Below, in pieces: positions 60,623-64,000 of a DNA stretch of 64,000 bases. The number at the start of each line of letters is the position of its first letter. The first letter of the stretch is position 1. The notes beneath the pieces were generated by a model, which did no database searches, was not told the DNA's origin, and saw nothing but the letters and a program-made list of their open reading frames with translations. A program made the translations under genes and the position numbers. The stretch is from Pseudomonas entomophila (GTDB lineage Bacteria; Pseudomonadota; Gammaproteobacteria; Pseudomonadales; Pseudomonadaceae), in assembly GCF_029478665.1 (NCBI RefSeq), contig NZ_JARPQB010000058.1, positions 57,263-121,262 of the forward strand. Direction: 5' to 3'.

Positions 60623-61821
60623 GCGCATTGATGTCGGTTGACGAGGCGCTGCGCCAACTGCTGGCGCTGGCCAGGGCGACGCCGTTCACGGCCGTCGAGC
60701 CGGTCGCCCTGCGTCAGGCCGATGGCCGTGTACTGGCCGAGGACCTGCTTGCGGCCATCGACCTGCCGCCCTGGGCCAACAGCGCCATGGACGGCTACGC
60801 GCTGCGCCTCGAGGATCTGCCAGGGCAACCGTTGCCGGTGTCGCAGGCCGTATTCGCCGGGCAGGCGCCGGGGCCTTTGCAGGCAGGGACCTGCGCTCGG
60901 GTATTCACTGGTGCGCCCGTTCCCGAAGGTGCCGACTGCGTGCAGTTGCAGGAGAACTGCGCGGTCGACGGGCAAGGACGGGTGAGTTCAATGACCCCGC
61001 TGCGTCGGGGAGACAACGTTCGCCCACAAGGCAACGAGATCCGAGCGGGTTCGCTCTTGCTGGCCGCAGGCTCGGTACTGAACCCGATTTCTTTGGGGGT
61101 GTTGGCCTCGCAAGGCATCAACCAGGTGCCGGTGCTGCGCCGACCACGGGTTGCACTGCTGTCCAGTGGTGATGAGCTGGCCAGTGAAGGCGCGGTGCTG
61201 GGGCCGGGGCAGATCTTCGACAGCAATCGCGTGGTACTGGCCACGTTGCTCGAACGGCTGGGTTGCGACGTGATCGAACTGGGCTGTGTACCGGACGATC
61301 CACTGCGGCTGCGCGCGGCCTTGGCCGAGGCCGAAGGCGCCGAGCTGATCATCAGCAGCGCCGGGGTGTCGGTCGGTGATGCCGACTGCATCGGCGCGCT
61401 GCTGCGTGAGGGCGGGGAGGTAAAACTGTGGAAACTGGCGATCAAGCCGGGCAAGCCGTTCACCTTCGGGCATATCGGGGCGGTGCCGTTATTGGGGTTG
61501 CCGGGGAACCCAGGGTCGGCACTGGTGACCTTCCTGCTGCTGGCGCGACCCTACCTGCTGGCGCGGATGGGGGGCGTGCAGGTCGAGCCGGTACGCGTGC
61601 CGGTGGTGGCTGGGTTTGCCTGGCCCAAGGCAGGCAAGCGTCAGGAGTACCTGCGGGTGCGGCTCGATGGCGGGCGGGCGCGGTTGCTGGAGAACCAGAG
61701 TTCCGCGACGTTGCTCAGTGCGGCGCAGGGTGATGGGTTGCTGGAGGTGCCGGCGGGGGAGACGTTCAAGGCCGGGGATGTGCTGGACTTCATTGCGTTC
61801 GCGGGCGTTGGGGTTTATTGA
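60619..61821 (+). CDS. moeA: molybdopterin molybdenumtransferase MoeA
   Basis: The enzyme, about 400 residues, inserts molybdenum into adenylated molybdopterin. Domains: N-terminal LMSVDEALRQLL and WANSAMDGYALR, central MoaB-like domain (RVALLSSGDEL, IFDSNR, GDADCIGALL, GLPGNPGSALV) and C-terminal domain IV. The start is a GTG overlapping moaB; ATG 60631 is an alternative. Confidence 0.93.
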   Translation: MSALMSVDEALRQLLALARATPFTAVEPVALRQADGRVLAEDLLAAIDLPPWANSAMDGYALRLEDLPGQPLPVSQAVFAGQAPGPLQAGTCARVFTGAPVPEGADCVQLQENCAVDGQGRVSSMTPLRRGDNVRPQGNEIRAGSLLLAAGSVLNPISLGVLASQGINQVPVLRRPRVALLSSGDELASEGAVLGPGQIFDSNRVVLATLLERLGCDVIELGCVPDDPLRLRAALAEAEGAELIISSAGVSVGDADCIGALLREGGEVKLWKLAIKPGKPFTFGHIGAVPLLGLPGNPGSALVTFLLLARPYLLARMGGVQVEPVRVPVVAGFAWPKAGKRQEYLRVRLDGGRARLLENQSSATLLSAAQGDGLLEVPAGETFKAGDVLDFIAFAGVGVY

Positions 61822-61824
61822 CGC

Positions 61825-61909
61825 TGTAGGAGCGGCTTCAGCCGCGATGCCGGCAGCGCGATGGCTGGCACCCGCTGCGCGGATGATCGCGGCTGAAGCC
61901 GCTCCTACA
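61825..61909. repeat. REP doublet in inverted orientation
   Basis: TGTAGGAGCGGCTTCAGCC and its reverse complement are about 45 bp apart, between moeA and the convergent LuxR gene. It starts 4 bp after the moeA stop and may end both transcripts. Confidence 0.85.
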
Positions 61910-61924
61910 GAGCGCGTATCAAAT

Positions 61925-62587
61925 TCAGTCTCCCTGTGCGTACATCCAACGCATCAACGAATTGCGCCCACTGATCCCCAGCTTGATCGCCGCCCGTCGC
62001 AGGTAGCTTTCGACGGTGTTGACCTTCAGCTGCAGATGCTCGGCCTGCTGTGGCGCCGTGCGCCCGGCGAGCAGCCCTTTGCACACTTGCATTTCCCGCT
62101 CCGACAAGGTGATATCGGCCTGGCGCAGGCGTTCGATGAAGCGCTGCTCCAGGCTTTCCGGCTCGCTCGGCTCAGGCTGCGCGGGCTGCAGGGCACTGAT
62201 GTGTTTCTCGAGCATGGGCAGCAGCAGGGGGGAGATGTCCTCCAGCCGACTGCGTTCGACGGCGGAGAACCCATAGCGCGGGTCCGCGCGCAAGACCGTG
62301 ATCTCGTAGCGGTAGCCATCCTTGCGCCGTGCCAGGTGCAGGCGCGCTGGGTCGTCGAAGGCGTCGCCCGGCTCGCCTGTGCTGAACACCGCCTCGCTGA
62401 GCAAGGTGGCGTCGGGGCGGGAAGAGCAGGCGCCAGCCACCCGCATCTGGCGAATGAGGGTGGCATCGATGGTCAGGTGGGTCTGGATCAGGTCGTGCAG
62501 CCGCTGGGGGAAATGCCGGCTGCCGGTACTGGCTATGACTTTGCCGATCTGCGGAAAAAGCAGGTGCGAATTCATCGTGTCATCCAT
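61925..62587 (-). CDS. LuxR-family transcriptional regulator
   Basis: The protein, about 220 residues, has a C-terminal LuxR helix-turn-helix (LSEREMQVCKGLLAGRTAPQ, KVNTVESYLRRAAIKLG). The N-terminal part has no receiver signature and no recognised ligand domain. Starts at 62587 (MDDTMNSH) or 62575 are possible, neither with a clear ribosome-binding site. The target is unknown. Confidence 0.85.
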   Translation of the reverse strand: MDDTMNSHLLFPQIGKVIASTGSRHFPQRLHDLIQTHLTIDATLIRQMRVAGACSSRPDATLLSEAVFSTGEPGDAFDDPARLHLARRKDGYRYEITVLRADPRYGFSAVERSRLEDISPLLLPMLEKHISALQPAQPEPSEPESLEQRFIERLRQADITLSEREMQVCKGLLAGRTAPQQAEHLQLKVNTVESYLRRAAIKLGISGRNSLMRWMYAQGD

Positions 62588-62804
62588 GATGTGCTGTGGA
62601 ACGAAGGCCCGTGCACGCCAGTAACCAGCATCCTTGGTTGGCGGCACGGCCGTTGGAGCTGCTTGCTATCCTAGTACAACGATTCAGTGACGGTTGAATG
62701 AAGCGGCAATAATGGCATGGCAACATCGGTTGTCGCAGGGCCGCTTCGGTTCTCCTGGCAGTCGGGTATGATGCAAGCCCTTTGCACACAACGAGGCCCG
62801 TTCC

Positions 62805-63596
62805 ATGTCCCTGAGCGCAGAACAGATTGGCGAATTCCGCGGCTTCGCCGAACAGCTGGCCGATGCCGCTGCCGCCGCGATCCAGCCGTATTTTCGCGCA
62901 AGCCTGGAGGTCGAGGACAAGGGCGGGCGCCTGTACGACCCAGTGACCGTGGCCGACAAAGCGGCCGAGGATGCCATGCGCGAGCTGATCCAGGCGCGCT
63001 ACCCGGACCATGGCATTCTCGGTGAGGAGCAGGGCGAGGCCGTTGGCAGCAGCCCGCTGACCTGGGTGCTCGACCCGATCGACGGCACCCGCGCCTTTAT
63101 CACCGGCCTGCCGCTCTGGGGCACGCTGATTGCCCTCAACGACGGTACCCGCCCGGTGATTGGTGTGATGAACCAGCCGTTCACCGGTGAACGGTTCGTC
63201 GGCACGCCGGACGGTGCCTGGCGCAGTGGCACCCCCCTGAGGACCCGCGCCTGCACCGACCTGGCCTCGGCCACGCTGATGTGCACCACCCCCGACATGT
63301 TCGACACCGAGGCGCGCCAGGCGGCCTTCCACAAAGTGGCAGGCCAGGCTCGGCTGATGCGCTACGGCGGCGATTGCTACGCCTACTGCATGCTGGCGTC
63401 GGGCTTCGTCGACGTGATCGTGGAGGCGAGCCTGCAGCCCTATGACGTGCAGGCACTGATGCCGATCATCGAAGGCGCGGGCGGGGTGATCACGGCATGG
63501 GACGGCAGCTCGGCGCAGAACGGTGGCTGCGTGGTGGCCTGTGGTGACAAGGCGCTGCATGCGCAGGTGGTGGAGATGCTGCGTCACGCCATGTGA
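62805..63596 (+). CDS. hisN: inositol-monophosphatase family phosphatase, probable histidinol-phosphatase (HisN)
   Basis: The 263-residue Mg-dependent phosphatase has metal-binding motifs GEEQGEA and DPIDGTRAFITGLPLWGT, and the C-terminal VDVIVEASLQPYDVQALMPI with the Asp of the active site. The TRAFITG form is typical of HisN (histidine biosynthesis) rather than of inositol phosphatases. A terminator-like hairpin follows at 63696. Confidence 0.88.
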   Translation: MSLSAEQIGEFRGFAEQLADAAAAAIQPYFRASLEVEDKGGRLYDPVTVADKAAEDAMRELIQARYPDHGILGEEQGEAVGSSPLTWVLDPIDGTRAFITGLPLWGTLIALNDGTRPVIGVMNQPFTGERFVGTPDGAWRSGTPLRTRACTDLASATLMCTTPDMFDTEARQAAFHKVAGQARLMRYGGDCYAYCMLASGFVDVIVEASLQPYDVQALMPIIEGAGGVITAWDGSSAQNGGCVVACGDKALHAQVVEMLRHAM

Positions 63597-63695
63597 TGCT
63601 GGCCTCCTGAGCACCCGCCAGCAAGCGGCCCAGGTACTGTCCGATAATCGAACGCTGTGACCTGGGCCGCTGTTCGCTATCCGCCCATCGTTTGC

Positions 63696-63727
63696 CCCGG
63701 CCGCATTGCCCACAGCCGGGCTTTTTG
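63696..63727 (+). terminator. rho-independent terminator
   Basis: The stem CCCGGC/GCCGGG has a 13-base loop followed by CTTTTTG. It lies 100 bp after hisN and before the BenR-like gene. Confidence 0.7.
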
Positions 63728-63874
63728 CTTAGTGTGGGCGCTATCAGCCGGCTGTCGACTGCCCCGACACACCCGTGGCGGCTGGATAGAATGACCGTGA
63801 CCGACCGCGTTCGCAGCCCGCCCGGGCCGCAGGATACGGCGCCCATAACAATAACGATGGCGAGTGCCTTGCCC

Positions 63875-64000
63875 ATGGAAAGCCGCCTGTTGAGCGAGCA
63901 AAGCTGCGTGTTCCACCGCGCCGACCCCTATGCGGTGTCCGACTACGTCAACCAGCATGTGGGCCAGCACCATATCGGCCTGTCCCGCACCACCCACCCC
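63875..64000 (+). CDS. benR: AraC-family regulator, BenR/XylS-like (3' end outside window)
   Basis: Only the first 42 residues are present. The start MESRLLSEQSCVFHRADPYA and VSDYVNQHVGQHHIGLSR follows the N terminus of BenR and XylS closely (XylS: LLNEKSQIFVHAEPYAVSDY). BenR activates benzoate-degradation genes, and ben genes would be expected to the right. The frame is also open upstream to an ATG at 63791, but the family begins here. Partial gene. Confidence 0.75.
   Translation, partial: MESRLLSEQSCVFHRADPYAVSDYVNQHVGQHHIGLSRTTHP

Noticed and set aside
1..64000. CRISPR arrays, tRNA or rRNA genes, phage integrase
   Set aside because: No regularly spaced repeats with unique spacers, no cloverleaf-like or rRNA sequence and no integrase gene were recognised. 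The only repeats are REP elements, the MITE pair and the effector-tail copies.

Overview
The window looks like chromosome of a fluorescent Pseudomonas of the putida/entomophila/mosselii group. The reasons are the high GC, the many Pseudomonas-type REP palindromes (cores of the type GTAGGAGCGGC), a lipopeptide synthetase ending in two thioesterases followed by macAB, a BenR-like regulator, and gene families typical of that group. The species is inferred; no rRNA or tRNA gene was seen.

Layout. 1-12.0 kb: the 3' end of a lipopeptide NRPS (last full modules read as Ser, then Ile/Val by eye) and its macA-macB export genes. 12.2-16.1 kb: a leftward polyamine-type ABC transporter operon. 16.7-19.7 kb: a lower-GC island with a PAAR-domain type VI secretion effector, three related membrane immunity genes and broken copies of effector tails. 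19.9-21.4 kb: a ribB paralogue and a DUF1330 gene around a perfect 18-bp palindrome; a 13/14 match to it lies before the ABC operon, so the island may have split one regulon. 21.4-27.2 kb: TerC, a DUF3313 lipoprotein, a two-component system and a PstS/OmpA fusion with a triple Pho box.

27.5-41.7 kb: a chaperone-usher fimbrial locus (pilin, chaperone, usher, two-domain adhesin) enclosing RcsB-, RcsC-, PvrR- and PvrS-like regulators. This resembles the cupD/pvrSR-rcsCB locus of P. aeruginosa. Three RcsB-box-like sites sit in front of its three transcription units. A broken EAL gene lies at its left edge.

41.8-43.9 kb: a chrA chromate transporter between two almost identical 160-bp inverted elements, each with its own terminal inverted repeats (MITE-like). 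44.1-50.3 kb: two tandem subtilisin-type autotransporters. 50.4-64 kb: ordinary accessory metabolism: NCS1 permease, EamA transporter, YbjQ-like protein, truncated globin, GST, class C beta-lactamase, bile-acid-symporter-like permease, DUF899, HAD phosphatase, moaB-moeA, a LuxR regulator, hisN and the start of a BenR/XylS-like regulator.

The stretches most worth following up are the effector/immunity array, the MITE-flanked chrA cassette, and the fimbrial locus with its repeated RcsB-like boxes.
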